62,251 nt of DNA from Prevotella sp. UBA5379 (GTDB lineage Bacteria > Bacteroidota > Bacteroidia > Bacteroidales > Bacteroidaceae), in NCBI GenBank assembly GCA_002409785.1, contig DHOX01000023.1, positions 1 to 62,251 on the forward strand, in the 5' to 3' direction. Positions 35,082 to 42,919 of this stretch are shown piece by piece. Each line of letters starts with the position of its first letter. The first letter of the stretch is position 1. A program made the translations under genes and the position numbers. Below the pieces are notes generated by a model. That model was not told where the DNA came from, searched no databases, and saw nothing but the letters and a program-made list of their open reading frames with translations.

Positions 35082-35792
35082 TCAGTTATGCACTAAGGTG
35101 CCTATTTCCTCTCCCCCCATCACTTTCTTCAGATTACCATAGACATCCATGTCGAAGACATAAATAGGGAGGCCATTTTCCTTACACATCGTAGTAGCCG
35201 TCAGATCCATTACCTTAAGTCCACGGGTATAGATCTCATCATAGGTGATCTCCGTGAATTTTCTGGCGTTCCTGTCTTTCTCCGGGTCAGCGGTGTAAAT
35301 ACCATCAACGCGCGTTCCCTTCAGCATCACTTCAGCTTCGATCTCAATTCCTCTGAGAGAGGCACCTGTATCGGTAGTAAAATAAGGATTTCCCGTGCCG
35401 GCAGAAAAGACACAGATAAAACCAGACTCCATGGCCTCTATTGCTTTCCACTTGCTATAGAATTCACCAATCGGTTCCATGCGGATAGCTGTCAGCACTT
35501 TTGTCTTTGCACCGGCAGACTCCAGGGCACTGCTGAGGGCAAGAGAATTAATGACCGTCGCACACATTCCCATCTGATCACCCTTTACACGGTCAAAGCC
35601 TTTCTGACTTCCACTCAGCCCACGAAAGATATTCCCGCCACCGATGACGATGCCTATCTGAACACCCATATCATGCACCTCTTTGATCTGACGGGCATAG
35701 TCAGAAAGTCTTTCCGGATCAATTCCGAAGCCTTGTTTACCCATCAGACTCTCACCGCTTAACTTCAGCAGTATTCTTTTAAATCTTACCAT
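35082..35792 (-). CDS. pyrH: UMP kinase
   Basis: Phosphorylates UMP to UDP. The 236-residue amino acid kinase-fold protein begins MVRFKRILLKLSGESLMGKQGFGID, with the Lys of the ATP site, then VIGGGNIFRGL, DQMGMCATVINSLAL, and FSAGTGNPYFTTDTGASLRGIEIEA. Motifs and length are normal. It follows birA on the minus strand with a 74-base gap. Confidence 0.97.
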   Translation of the reverse strand: MVRFKRILLKLSGESLMGKQGFGIDPERLSDYARQIKEVHDMGVQIGIVIGGGNIFRGLSGSQKGFDRVKGDQMGMCATVINSLALSSALESAGAKTKVLTAIRMEPIGEFYSKWKAIEAMESGFICVFSAGTGNPYFTTDTGASLRGIEIEAEVMLKGTRVDGIYTADPEKDRNARKFTEITYDEIYTRGLKVMDLTATTMCKENGLPIYVFDMDVYGNLKKVMGGEEIGTLVHN

Positions 35793-35866
35793 ATCTGTAT
35801 TTTTAATTAATAATCACCACAACTCCATCAGCCTTCAGAAAACCATCTGGTCCCCGTGAAAGCCAG

Positions 35867-36601
35867 TCAGTCCAAGAACCTGACTTCCTTGAACGCATAC
35901 TCCCGGATCACCCCTTCATGATCATGCAAGACCAGATGCCCGTCATCTTCAACTTCCACGATGCCGGCTTCAAAAATTCCCTTCTGATCCTGAAACCGAT
36001 GGTACCCTTTGCCATGATAGAGGGACTGATGGTAAAGAGCAGCTATATCCGTATAATCCCCATCGTCTATCATTTTGAGGACATCCTGAAACGTCTTAAT
36101 GATCTTTTTCAAGAGATCCTCACGGGAAATTTCCTTGCCGGTAATCTGGCAGAGTGATATAGGATTAGGAGCATCACTGTGGAACTCGGTCTGGTTTACA
36201 TCAATGCCAATGCCGAAGATACAATCGCGGATATGCTGCCGGGACAAGGACGTATCTATCAAGGTGCCACTGATTTTCTTATCTCTCCAGTAAATATCAT
36301 TGGGCCATTTCATAGTAAAAACCCCTGCATACTGGTCTAATACCTGTTTCAAGGCCACAGCCCCAGCCATAGACAACAAGAACTGACGGGCAACGGGCAC
36401 ATTCACCGGATGGACCAGAATGCTGAACAATAGGTTTTTGCCCGGATCACTCTCCCAACTGTTCGTTCCCTGACCACGTCCGGCAGACTGGTAATCAGCC
36501 ACTACGACGGTCATTTCCTCATCGACCTGCGGCTGATAATTCTTCAGATACGATATGGTCGAATCTGTCTCTTTTAATTTAATTATTTTTGTTTTCATCA
36601 T
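35867..36601 (-). CDS. birA: Biotin--[acetyl-CoA-carboxylase] ligase
   Basis: Activates biotin with ATP and attaches it to carboxylase carrier proteins. The 244-residue protein has DSTISYLK, the biotinoyl-AMP loop AGRGQGTNSW (GRGRxGR region) and KWPNDIYWRDKKISGTLID. It lacks the N-terminal DNA-binding domain of E. coli BirA, so it is a ligase only, not a biotin repressor. Two adjacent ATGs are possible (36601 or 36598). Eleven bases downstream of yraN. Confidence 0.93.
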   Translation of the reverse strand: MMKTKIIKLKETDSTISYLKNYQPQVDEEMTVVVADYQSAGRGQGTNSWESDPGKNLLFSILVHPVNVPVARQFLLSMAGAVALKQVLDQYAGVFTMKWPNDIYWRDKKISGTLIDTSLSRQHIRDCIFGIGIDVNQTEFHSDAPNPISLCQITGKEISREDLLKKIIKTFQDVLKMIDDGDYTDIAALYHQSLYHGKGYHRFQDQKGIFEAGIVEVEDDGHLVLHDHEGVIREYAFKEVRFLD

Positions 36602-36612
36602 TTCTTCATATC

Positions 36613-37023
36613 TTAAAAGCGTCGCCGTTTCTTCCTGTTTCTCCCTAAAATCAACAGAGGATTAAAGGCATCCTCGATATGGTCGATCCGATCCGGCAGG
36701 GGTCCGCGGCCGATAACAGAAATAATATCAAAACGGACATCATGAAGATTGATTTTCCGACTTTTGATATAAGCATCTGCAGCAGAGGCCAGATTGCATA
36801 TTTTCTGATCATCCACAGCTTCCTCCGGACTCTGGTAGTCAGCATTCTGACGCGTTTTCACCTCCACGAAGACAAGAGTCTGTCCCTCTTCGTCCAGAGC
36901 GACAATATCCAAGTCGCGCTTTCCCTGATGCCAGTCCCGGTCAAGAATGGTATACCCCTTTTGCCGGAGATAGACGGAAGCCAACTCTTCTCCCCATGCA
37001 CCTCGCTCATTATGTTCTGACAT
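36613..37023 (-). CDS. yraN: YraN-family endonuclease-like protein (UPF0102)
   Basis: A 136-residue protein of the restriction-endonuclease-like fold. It shows the family core: GEELASVYLRQKGYTILDRDWHQGKRDLDIVALDEEGQTLVFVEVKTR, with the D and ExK active-site residues. The C-terminal tail is basic (NRKKRRRF). The biological role is not established. First gene of the yraN-birA-pyrH run. Confidence 0.93.
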   Translation of the reverse strand: MSEHNERGAWGEELASVYLRQKGYTILDRDWHQGKRDLDIVALDEEGQTLVFVEVKTRQNADYQSPEEAVDDQKICNLASAADAYIKSRKINLHDVRFDIISVIGRGPLPDRIDHIEDAFNPLLILGRNRKKRRRF

Positions 37024-37052
37024 GTGTCCTGTATCTTAGGTTAGATGATATG

Positions 37053-37060
37053 CAAAAATA
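37053..37060 (-). promoter_or_regulatory. Putative -7 element for yraN
   Basis: The minus strand reads TATTTTTG, a match to TAnnTTTG, 30 bases upstream of the start codon. A TTGACT lies upstream at about the -33 position. Confidence 0.6.
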
Positions 37061-37094
37061 GCAATTTTCTCATTGACAGTCAAGTAAAAATGAT

Positions 37095-37102
37095 TAAATT
37101 TG
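37095..37102 (+). promoter_or_regulatory. Putative -7 element for tadA
   Basis: TAAATTTG matches TAnnTTTG, with TTGACA about 19 bases upstream. Divergent from the yraN element. Confidence 0.55.
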
Positions 37103-37200
37103 CAAGAGTATAGAAAAGGAATTCTGTAAAAGGCAAGTCAACAGGCAAGGGAAGATCCAAGATGATCTCTTGCCCCCGGGCATCAAATACGATCAATGTT

Positions 37201-37701
37201 ATGGATAACAGGAAGAAAGAAAGTCAGCCATCAGACGATAAAGTCAGAAAACAGCAAAGGAAAGATGAGGACTATATGCGTAAGGCCCTCGCCGAGGCCC
37301 GACAAGCTGCAGCCGAGGGAGAAGTTCCGGTAGGTGCCATTGTCGTTTGTAAGGACCATATCATCAGCCGGGCACACAACCTGACTGAGACCCTCCATGA
37401 TGTTACTGCTCATGCAGAGATGCAAGCCATCACGGCAGCAGCAGATGCTCTGAACGGAAAATACCTGATCGACTGTACCCTCTATGTCACCGTCGAGCCA
37501 TGTGCCATGTGCGCAGCTGCCATCGGATGGGCGCAAGTGCTCCGTCTGGTCTTCGGAGCTCATGATGAAAAGCGGGGATACCACAAATTTGCGCCTCTGG
37601 TATTACACCCGAAGACAACGGTCACCACTGATATTCTGGAAAAAGAATGCAGAGCACTCATGCAGGATTTTTTCAGGGAGCGGAGATCATTCCGTCAATA
37701 G
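37201..37701 (+). CDS. tadA: tRNA(adenosine34) deaminase-type enzyme
   Basis: A 166-residue zinc-dependent deaminase. The active site is visible as HAEMQAI (zinc His and catalytic Glu) and PCAMCAAAIGW (two zinc Cys). The context EARQAAAEGEVPVGAIVV and AHDEKRGYHKF is typical for TadA, which makes inosine at tRNA-Arg position 34. The first ~30 residues are a charged extension. I prefer the ATG at 37201 over an upstream one 13 codons earlier because the upstream peptide looks non-protein-like. Followed by a strong terminator. Confidence 0.92.
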   Translation: MDNRKKESQPSDDKVRKQQRKDEDYMRKALAEARQAAAEGEVPVGAIVVCKDHIISRAHNLTETLHDVTAHAEMQAITAAADALNGKYLIDCTLYVTVEPCAMCAAAIGWAQVLRLVFGAHDEKRGYHKFAPLVLHPKTTVTTDILEKECRALMQDFFRERRSFRQ

Positions 37702-37717
37702 CTTACCCCCTTTTCAA

Positions 37718-37760
37718 GAAAAAGCCTTTGATAACGTGATTGGTTATCAAAGGCTTTTTC
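37718..37760. terminator. Bidirectional terminator between tadA and the coiled-coil lipoprotein
   Basis: AAAAAGCCTTTGATAAC (37719-37735) pairs perfectly with GTTATCAAAGGCTTTTT (37743-37759), giving a 17-bp stem with U-tracts on both strands. Confidence 0.9.
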
Positions 37761-37812
37761 TTGTCCCCTCAAGTAGAGAGCCCTCTCCCGACGAGAATCC
37801 CCTTACAAATCC

Positions 37813-38682
37813 TTATTTGACAAGGATCACCAGATATTTGCTCGTGCTCCAGAAGATCTGAGGATTCGTGATCTTCAGCACATACTGTTTATTTGCATCC
37901 TTAGCCAGACTATAACTTCCGGACGGGTGTATGGTGAGTATTCTCGCACTCTTGGAATAGAGTTTGATCTCCCTGCTATTCCGAATGTCAATCTTCGTAA
38001 AATAATTCTTATTGAAGTTTGCCTGCAACACCTTTCCACCCTCGATGATATGCTGTTCCTTCAGCTCCTTTTTCGTGCCAAACACAAACCAGGCCGTATT
38101 CAGTTGCTTGTCCTGGGCCGAGATGGTTTCCCCATTCTGCGTGTTCTGAGTCTGCAAATCATTGACATTCGTATTCAGATTATTAATTGTCTCATCCAAT
38201 TCAGAGATATGAATATCCTTCGCATCCAGTTCCACGCGGAGTTCCTGCAACTGCTGATCCTTCTCGTTGAGTTGTTTCATCAGATTATGGATAGTCTTCT
38301 TCAAGGTAGCCCGGAGCTGCTCATTCTTGAAAGAACTGCTAGCCAACTGATTTTGCAATTTGGAAATAAGTGTACGGTTCATTCTCATCCGGTTGGCAAT
38401 AAACTGTATGTTTTCCTTCAACTGCTGGGATCTGTCAGCCCCCTCACCGGATTTTTCGAGATTAACACGATTCTCAGCCTCGTTGATCTGCTGGAACCCA
38501 TCATCAATCTGATTCAGAGTACCCATCATATCATTGATTTCATTATCTTTCTGAGCAATGATTTTATTCAAAGAATCATTCTGCTCCACCTTTATCAGGT
38601 TAGGGGCCTTTTTTTTCTCTTGCTTACAACCTGTTAACAACAGGGCTGTTGCAAGACAGGCCAATAACATAAATTTTCTCAT
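37813..38682 (-). CDS. Coiled-coil lipoprotein
   Basis: A 289-residue lipoprotein (lipobox LLTGC near residue 19). Residues about 35-195 are predicted as long helices rich in Gln, Asn, Leu and Lys, with heptad patterns typical of coiled coil (KLQNQLASSS, ELRVELDAKDIHISELDETINNL). The C-terminal ~90 residues form a beta-rich domain (TAWFVFGTKKELKEQHIIEGGKVLQANFNKNYFTKIDIRN). This looks like the layout of a Bacteroidales adhesin-type family, but I cannot confirm a function. Possibly a structural or surface protein. Confidence 0.78.
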   Translation of the reverse strand: MRKFMLLACLATALLLTGCKQEKKKAPNLIKVEQNDSLNKIIAQKDNEINDMMGTLNQIDDGFQQINEAENRVNLEKSGEGADRSQQLKENIQFIANRMRMNRTLISKLQNQLASSSFKNEQLRATLKKTIHNLMKQLNEKDQQLQELRVELDAKDIHISELDETINNLNTNVNDLQTQNTQNGETISAQDKQLNTAWFVFGTKKELKEQHIIEGGKVLQANFNKNYFTKIDIRNSREIKLYSKSARILTIHPSGSYSLAKDANKQYVLKITNPQIFWSTSKYLVILVK

Positions 38683-38773
38683 TGTTGAATTTATTTTAAG
38701 TCCTTATTATGATCAACTTATCCATTCGATTTTCAGAACTACTCCACTCCTTTCTTCCTGGATTTTTTTAATT

Positions 38774-39568
38774 CTATTTTACAGTTTTCTGATCAACCCT
38801 TAAATCTTCCACTCCTTCCGTCTCCCGCATCTTCAATTCTTTATTTCGCTTTCGCCCAGCCTGCTTCTCCATTTTTTGCTCCTCCTTTACAAGAGAAGAG
38901 TCTTTGCCGGCAACGACCAGAACAAACTCTCCACGCGGTTCCACCTTTTCAAAATGCTGGATCAGTTCACTTAAAGTTCCCCGTATACTTTCTTCATGGA
39001 TTTTTGAAATTTCACGGCAACAGCTCGCCCGTCTGTCCTCCCCGAAGATCTCCGCAAATTGTTGCAGAGTCTTTCGCACACGATAAGGTGATTCATAGAA
39101 CACCATCGTCCGGGTCTCATCCCGCAAGGATTCCAGTCGTCCCTGACGCCCTTTCTTCTGAGGGAGAAAGCCCTCAAAGCAGAATCTGTCACAAGGCAGT
39201 CCCGATGAGACCAAGGCAGGTATACAAGCTGTTGCTCCCGGCAAGGTCTGGACGGTAACACCCGCCTTAATGGCCTCCCTAGCCAGGAAAAAGCCAGGAT
39301 CACTAATGCCCGGGGTCCCCGCATCGCTGATCTGAGCGATCGTTTCACCCGCCTTCAGACGGTCAATGATACCAGCCGTCGTACCATGTTCATTAAATTT
39401 ATGATGGGCGGCCAATCGGTTCTTAATGCCAAAATGCCGTAACAGGATACCCGACGTACGTGTATCTTCTGCCAGCACAGTATCAGCTTCCTTCAGGATA
39501 CGAATGGCTCGAATCGTCATATCTTCCATATTACCTACCGGAGTAGGCACAATATACAATATACCCAT
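38774..39568 (-). CDS. rsmI: 16S rRNA (cytidine1402-2'-O)-methyltransferase
   Basis: SAM-dependent tetrapyrrole-methylase-fold enzyme that methylates the ribose of C1402. The 264-residue protein begins MGILYIVPTPVGNMEDMTIRAI, then has EDTRTSGILLRHFG, SDAGTPGISDPGFFLAREAI and the ALVSSGLPCDRFCFEGFLP region. The C-terminal ~35 residues are a very charged tail not seen in most homologues. The ATG at 39568 is supported because the promoter's -7 element (39581-39588) overlaps the alternative start at 39583. Confidence 0.94.
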   Translation of the reverse strand: MGILYIVPTPVGNMEDMTIRAIRILKEADTVLAEDTRTSGILLRHFGIKNRLAAHHKFNEHGTTAGIIDRLKAGETIAQISDAGTPGISDPGFFLAREAIKAGVTVQTLPGATACIPALVSSGLPCDRFCFEGFLPQKKGRQGRLESLRDETRTMVFYESPYRVRKTLQQFAEIFGEDRRASCCREISKIHEESIRGTLSELIQHFEKVEPRGEFVLVVAGKDSSLVKEEQKMEKQAGRKRNKELKMRETEGVEDLRVDQKTVK

Positions 39569-39580
39569 AGTTAGTTTATG

Positions 39581-39612
39581 CAAAAATAGGAATTAAATTG
39601 TTACTAAGCAAA
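39581..39612 (-). promoter_or_regulatory. Promoter of rsmI
   Basis: On the minus strand TTTG (39609-39612), 20 bases, then TATTTTTG (39581-39588). The likely transcription start is only a few bases before the ATG at 39568, giving a nearly leaderless mRNA. Confidence 0.75.
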
Positions 39613-39820
39613 AAAAGCTACCATTTCTTTACAATTTTTAGGAAGTTACATCATAATTGATCTCCTACCAGACCCGAAAAGGAATATATGAAAGGAAAAT
39701 CCATCTCTCGGTTATCCGCCCTTATCGCTGGCAGAAATCCCCGGACAGGCCTTTAGCATGCCCGGAAACAGGACTCAGCCCGCAAGATGGACAGAGAAGG
39801 CAAAATAAGGGTCCTTTTAT

Positions 39821-39851
39821 TTTGCAATTTCTCTAAATAGCATTATCTTTG
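39821..39851 (+). promoter_or_regulatory. Promoter of tdk
   Basis: TTTG (39821-39824), 19 bases, then TATCTTTG (39844-39851). The -7 box ends 9 bases before the first ATG of tdk. Confidence 0.78.
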
Positions 39852-39859
39852 CAACAATC

Positions 39860-40480
39860 ATGATGGAAAATTTAGCAGGGGAGGCACACCAGCCTGGGAG
39901 AATAGAAGTAGTATGCGGTTCAATGTTCTCAGGCAAGACTGAAGAACTGATCCGACGCATGAGAAGAGCAATGTTCGCCCGACAAAAGACAGGGATTTTC
40001 AAGCCCTCGATGGACACACGATACTCTAATCATGATGTTGTCAGCCATGACCACAACTCCATTATCTCTACTCCTGTCGATACGTCCGCCAGCATTCTGC
40101 TTCTGGCCTCCGACTTAGAGGTCGTAGGCATTGATGAAGCACAATTCTTCGATGAAGGACTGATCCCTGTCTGCAATACATTAGCCAACAATGGGGTACG
40201 TGTGATCATTGCGGGCCTGGATATGGATTATAAAGGTAATCCTTTCGGTCCCATGCCCGGACTTTGCGCCATCGCCGACGAAGTGACAAAAGTGCATGCA
40301 ATCTGTGTACGCTGCGGGGCACAGGCCTATATCAGCCACCGACTTGTGCATAATGATAAACGTGTATTACTAGGAGAGAGGGAGGAGTATGAACCTTTGT
40401 GCCGTGAGTGCTACCAGAAAGTCATGAAAGAAGAACAGCAACAGGAAAAGGTTGACACACGTCTCCATGATCCTATTTAA
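39860..40480 (+). CDS. tdk: Thymidine kinase
   Basis: Phosphorylates thymidine in the salvage pathway. The 206-residue protein has Walker A CGSMFSGKTEELIRRMRR near residue 20, the FKPSMDTRY segment, DEAQFFDE near residue 92 (Walker B), GLDMDYKGNPFG, and a zinc site with Cys pairs (ICVRCGAQA, LCREC). The type II TK family is clear and length is normal. A start one codon later (MEN) is equally possible. Confidence 0.96.
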   Translation: MMENLAGEAHQPGRIEVVCGSMFSGKTEELIRRMRRAMFARQKTGIFKPSMDTRYSNHDVVSHDHNSIISTPVDTSASILLLASDLEVVGIDEAQFFDEGLIPVCNTLANNGVRVIIAGLDMDYKGNPFGPMPGLCAIADEVTKVHAICVRCGAQAYISHRLVHNDKRVLLGEREEYEPLCRECYQKVMKEEQQQEKVDTRLHDPI

Positions 40481-40571
40481 TGATCTACCGAAAAGGCTGC
40501 ATTCCCCACTCAGTGTTTAGAATCTTATTTCTCTCTTATAAAAAGACCACGAAATATAACTGGAAAATGAT

Positions 40572-41783
40572 ATGCCACAACAAAAGATTACTTTTGATAA
40601 ATTCATCCGTTGGGCAGGTGTAGTCTTAATTATTCTCACCGTCCTCTATTTCACGAATTACCTGAAAGCGGTACTGATACCTTTCTTCGTCGCATGGGTC
40701 CTGGCTTATCTCCTCTACCCGATTGTACATTTTGTACAGTATAAGCTCCATGTGCATGTGCGGGTCATCGCCATCATCCTCACCCTCATCCTCGTGATAG
40801 CTATCCTTGCAGGGATCATCTATGCTATCATCCCTCCTATGATTGAACAATTTGGGAAATTAGGAGACATCTTGGGAAAATGGCTGAACAGTACCACTCA
40901 TACCAACAATCTGACAGCCGTAATCAAAAACTGGTTTGTCAACAATGAAGGGATGCTGGAGAAGATCTTCAAAAGCAAGGACTTTTCTGATGCCATAAAG
41001 ATTGCCATGCCTAAGGTCTTCACCGTTCTCGGCCAGACGGCCAATGTCATCCTCAGTATTATAGCAGCACTTTTCACTCTGGTCTACTTGTTCTTTATTC
41101 TTCTTGACTATGAATACCTTACGGATTCATGGATCAAGATTTTCCCAAAGAAGAACCGTCCGTTCTGGCATGAACTGGCAAGTGATGTTGCCACGGAATT
41201 AAACCATTATGTCAGGGGTCAGGGACTGGTAGCCCTTATCATGGGTATCATGTTCTGTATCGGTTTTACGATTATCGGCTTTCCTGTGGCCATCGGAATG
41301 GGGATACTTGTCGGGCTCCTTGATCTCATCCCTTACATGCATGCCTTTGCTCTGATCCCTACTGCTTTTTTAGCCATGCTGAAAGCTGCCGACACCGGGC
41401 AGAATTTCTTCCTTATCTTCGGTGAAGCTCTGATCGTCTTCGCCGTCGCCCAGGTTATCTCAGACATGGTCGTCACTCCTAAGGTCATGGGGAAAGCCAT
41501 GGGGCTCAACCCGGCGATTCTCCTTCTCAGCCTTTCAGTATGGGGCGAACTTCTCGGTTTTATCGGGGTGATTATTGCTCTGCCTCTGACAACGATCCTC
41601 ATCGCCTACTGGCAGCGCTACGTGACCAAAGACCGATCGGATATTGACTTGAGCGGAAGGAGTCCGGTACCGATACCAACTTCAAGCGGAGATACGACGC
41701 CAAAGACCAGGCCTACCGGCCAGAAAGAGAAGGGAGCATCTCAGGACAAGCCTGCATCCGTCAATAGGGGGAAAGAGCCTTAA
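40572..41783 (+). CDS. AI-2E family transporter (PerM/TqsA-type)
   Basis: A 403-residue membrane protein with about seven to eight helices, grouped as in the AI-2E/PerM family: a 3-helix N-terminal part (about 15-90), a long central soluble loop, and a C-terminal bundle with the GLLDLIPYMHAFALIPTAFLAML motif (about residue 245) and VTPKVMGKAMGLNPAILLLSLSVWGELLG. Members have been assigned to autoinducer-2 export, Na+/H+ exchange and other roles, so the substrate is unclear. The last ~50 residues are a disordered, Pro/Thr/Ser/Lys-rich tail. Confidence 0.9.
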   Translation: MPQQKITFDKFIRWAGVVLIILTVLYFTNYLKAVLIPFFVAWVLAYLLYPIVHFVQYKLHVHVRVIAIILTLILVIAILAGIIYAIIPPMIEQFGKLGDILGKWLNSTTHTNNLTAVIKNWFVNNEGMLEKIFKSKDFSDAIKIAMPKVFTVLGQTANVILSIIAALFTLVYLFFILLDYEYLTDSWIKIFPKKNRPFWHELASDVATELNHYVRGQGLVALIMGIMFCIGFTIIGFPVAIGMGILVGLLDLIPYMHAFALIPTAFLAMLKAADTGQNFFLIFGEALIVFAVAQVISDMVVTPKVMGKAMGLNPAILLLSLSVWGELLGFIGVIIALPLTTILIAYWQRYVTKDRSDIDLSGRSPVPIPTSSGDTTPKTRPTGQKEKGASQDKPASVNRGKEP

Positions 41784-41850
41784 TATCATCTTCCGGGGCG
41801 ATCTCCAGAGGCAGAAAAAGCCTATGAGTGGCAAAAAAAGCAATAATAAT

Positions 41851-41881
41851 TTTGGCATTTCAAAAAAACGTTGTACCTTTG
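41851..41881 (+). promoter_or_regulatory. Promoter of the tRNA-Lys/tRNA-Pro unit
   Basis: TTTG (41851-41854), 19 bases, then TACCTTTG (41874-41881), 27 bases before the first tRNA. A full match to the Bacteroidetes promoter. Confidence 0.82.
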
Positions 41882-41908
41882 CAGTCGCCTTTCAAAGAGG
41901 CTTTAAGA

Positions 41909-41981
41909 GATCCGCTAGCTCAGTTGGTAGAGCACAACACTTTTAATGTTGGGGTCATGGGTTCGAACCCCATGCGGATCA
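41909..41981 (+). tRNA. tRNA-Lys (anticodon TTT)
   Basis: A 73-base cloverleaf. GATCCGC pairs with GCGGATC as the acceptor stem, D-arm GCTCAGTTGGTAGAGC, anticodon loop ACTTTTAATG giving TTT, T-arm GGGTTCGAACCC, discriminator A. The CCA is not encoded. Confidence 0.96.
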
Positions 41982-42024
41982 CTCTCGATAGAAAGTTGCG
42001 GTACAAGCGCCACTTAAAAGATTT

Positions 42025-42097
42025 CGGGATGTAGCGCAGTTGGTAGCGCACACGTCTGGGGGGCGCGAGGTCGCCAGTTCAAGTCTGGTCATCCCGA
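42025..42097 (+). tRNA. tRNA-Pro (anticodon GGG)
   Basis: A 73-base cloverleaf. CGGGATG pairs with CATCCCG, D-arm AGCGCAGTTGGTAGCGC, anticodon loop CTGGGGG giving GGG, T-arm CCAGTTCAAGTCTGG, discriminator A. The second base pair of the anticodon stem appears to be an A-C mismatch. The CCA is not encoded. Confidence 0.92.
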
Positions 42098-42108
42098 CTA
42101 CAAGTATA

Positions 42109-42152
42109 AGTCTTGATTATCAGTTGGTTACAACTGCTATCAAGGCTTTTTT
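42109..42152 (+). terminator. Terminator after the tRNA pair
   Basis: AGTCTTGAT pairs with ATCAAGGCT (with a G-U pair), with a further inner stem, followed by a T-run of six. Typical intrinsic terminator. Confidence 0.85.
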
Positions 42153-42176
42153 CATGTCCATAAATACTGCGATTTC

Positions 42177-42590
42177 CTATTCTATCTTATGATAAAGATA
42201 CTGGTCTGTTTCTTGTAGAGAGCTGAATTGCAAGAACAATCCACCCTCCGGCCTGATCTTCCAGTCCAGTCCGACCTCATCAAAAATCAGTTTGTTTTCC
42301 TTCCTCCGATAAGGATATGAGCCCGAGATCTCCTCCTTATCGGTAAATCCAAAATAAGCACTATCCGCTGAAAAAGTTATCGTATCCGGCTCTGTGTTTT
42401 CCCAGTTCGTCCACACCGTCCCGCCGTTTTCCTCCCTATATCTCAAAGAATCAGCTACCCATGTTCCAAGAAGACGCTGAACGGATCTGGAGTCATTCCT
42501 TGTAGTTTCAGAAAATCTATCATCACTCTCAGCGCTACAAGCTGAAAGGAGAACAACAAACAAACATAAAAAGAGTCTGGCATTTTTCAT
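42177..42590 (-). CDS. Small secreted lipoprotein, lipocalin-like
   Basis: A 137-residue protein starting MKNARLFLCLFVVLLSAC, a lipoprotein signal. The mature part is short and beta-rich (LLGTWVADSLRYREENGGTVWTNWENTEPDTITFSADSAYFGF), which resembles the lipocalin-like small-lipoprotein layout of Bacteroidetes (LxGxW start). No function can be given. The ATG at 42590 is chosen over one ten codons upstream because the upstream region carries a -7-like TATCTTTG (minus strand, 42618-42625). Confidence 0.75.
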   Translation of the reverse strand: MKNARLFLCLFVVLLSACSAESDDRFSETTRNDSRSVQRLLGTWVADSLRYREENGGTVWTNWENTEPDTITFSADSAYFGFTDKEEISGSYPYRRKENKLIFDEVGLDWKIRPEGGLFLQFSSLQETDQYLYHKIE

Positions 42591-42919
42591 GATCAGGTTA
42601 TTTAAAAATTCTACGAACAAAGATATAAAATTCTTTCCAATCAGGAAACAAATTGAATCTATTTTTTATATTTCGGTCCTCAAACAGCAAGTATGACCCT
42701 AACCTCACATTTGGTATTTAGATGATAAAAACTCTTTTGATGAAAAGACAAGAAGTTATAGATGACAGATTTAGGAAACTCTTCCCCACTACGGAAAAAA
42801 TCAAAGATAACTGTATATGTTCGGAAAAAAGCCCTTAAAAAAAGCAGAAAAAACCATTTTATTTTGCAACTAATCAAGAATCCGTTGCGTCTAACCATAC
42901 AGTTTATAAAATCAAGAAA
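42591..42919. other. Divergent intergenic region
   Basis: Contains a minus-strand TATCTTTG (42618-42625) for the lipoprotein and a weak plus-strand candidate near 42860 (ATTTTATTTTGC) for the beta-barrel gene. No convincing gene. Confidence 0.5.

Noticed and set aside
37927..38637. Plus-strand 236-codon frame opposite the coiled-coil lipoprotein
   Set aside because: Mirror of a Leu/Gln-rich gene, producing a Leu/Ile-rich nonsense peptide that only looks hydrophobic.
42680..42898. 72-codon minus-strand frame upstream of the beta-barrel gene
   Set aside because: No promoter or ribosome site, and its peptide has the base-composition bias of non-coding A/T-rich DNA.
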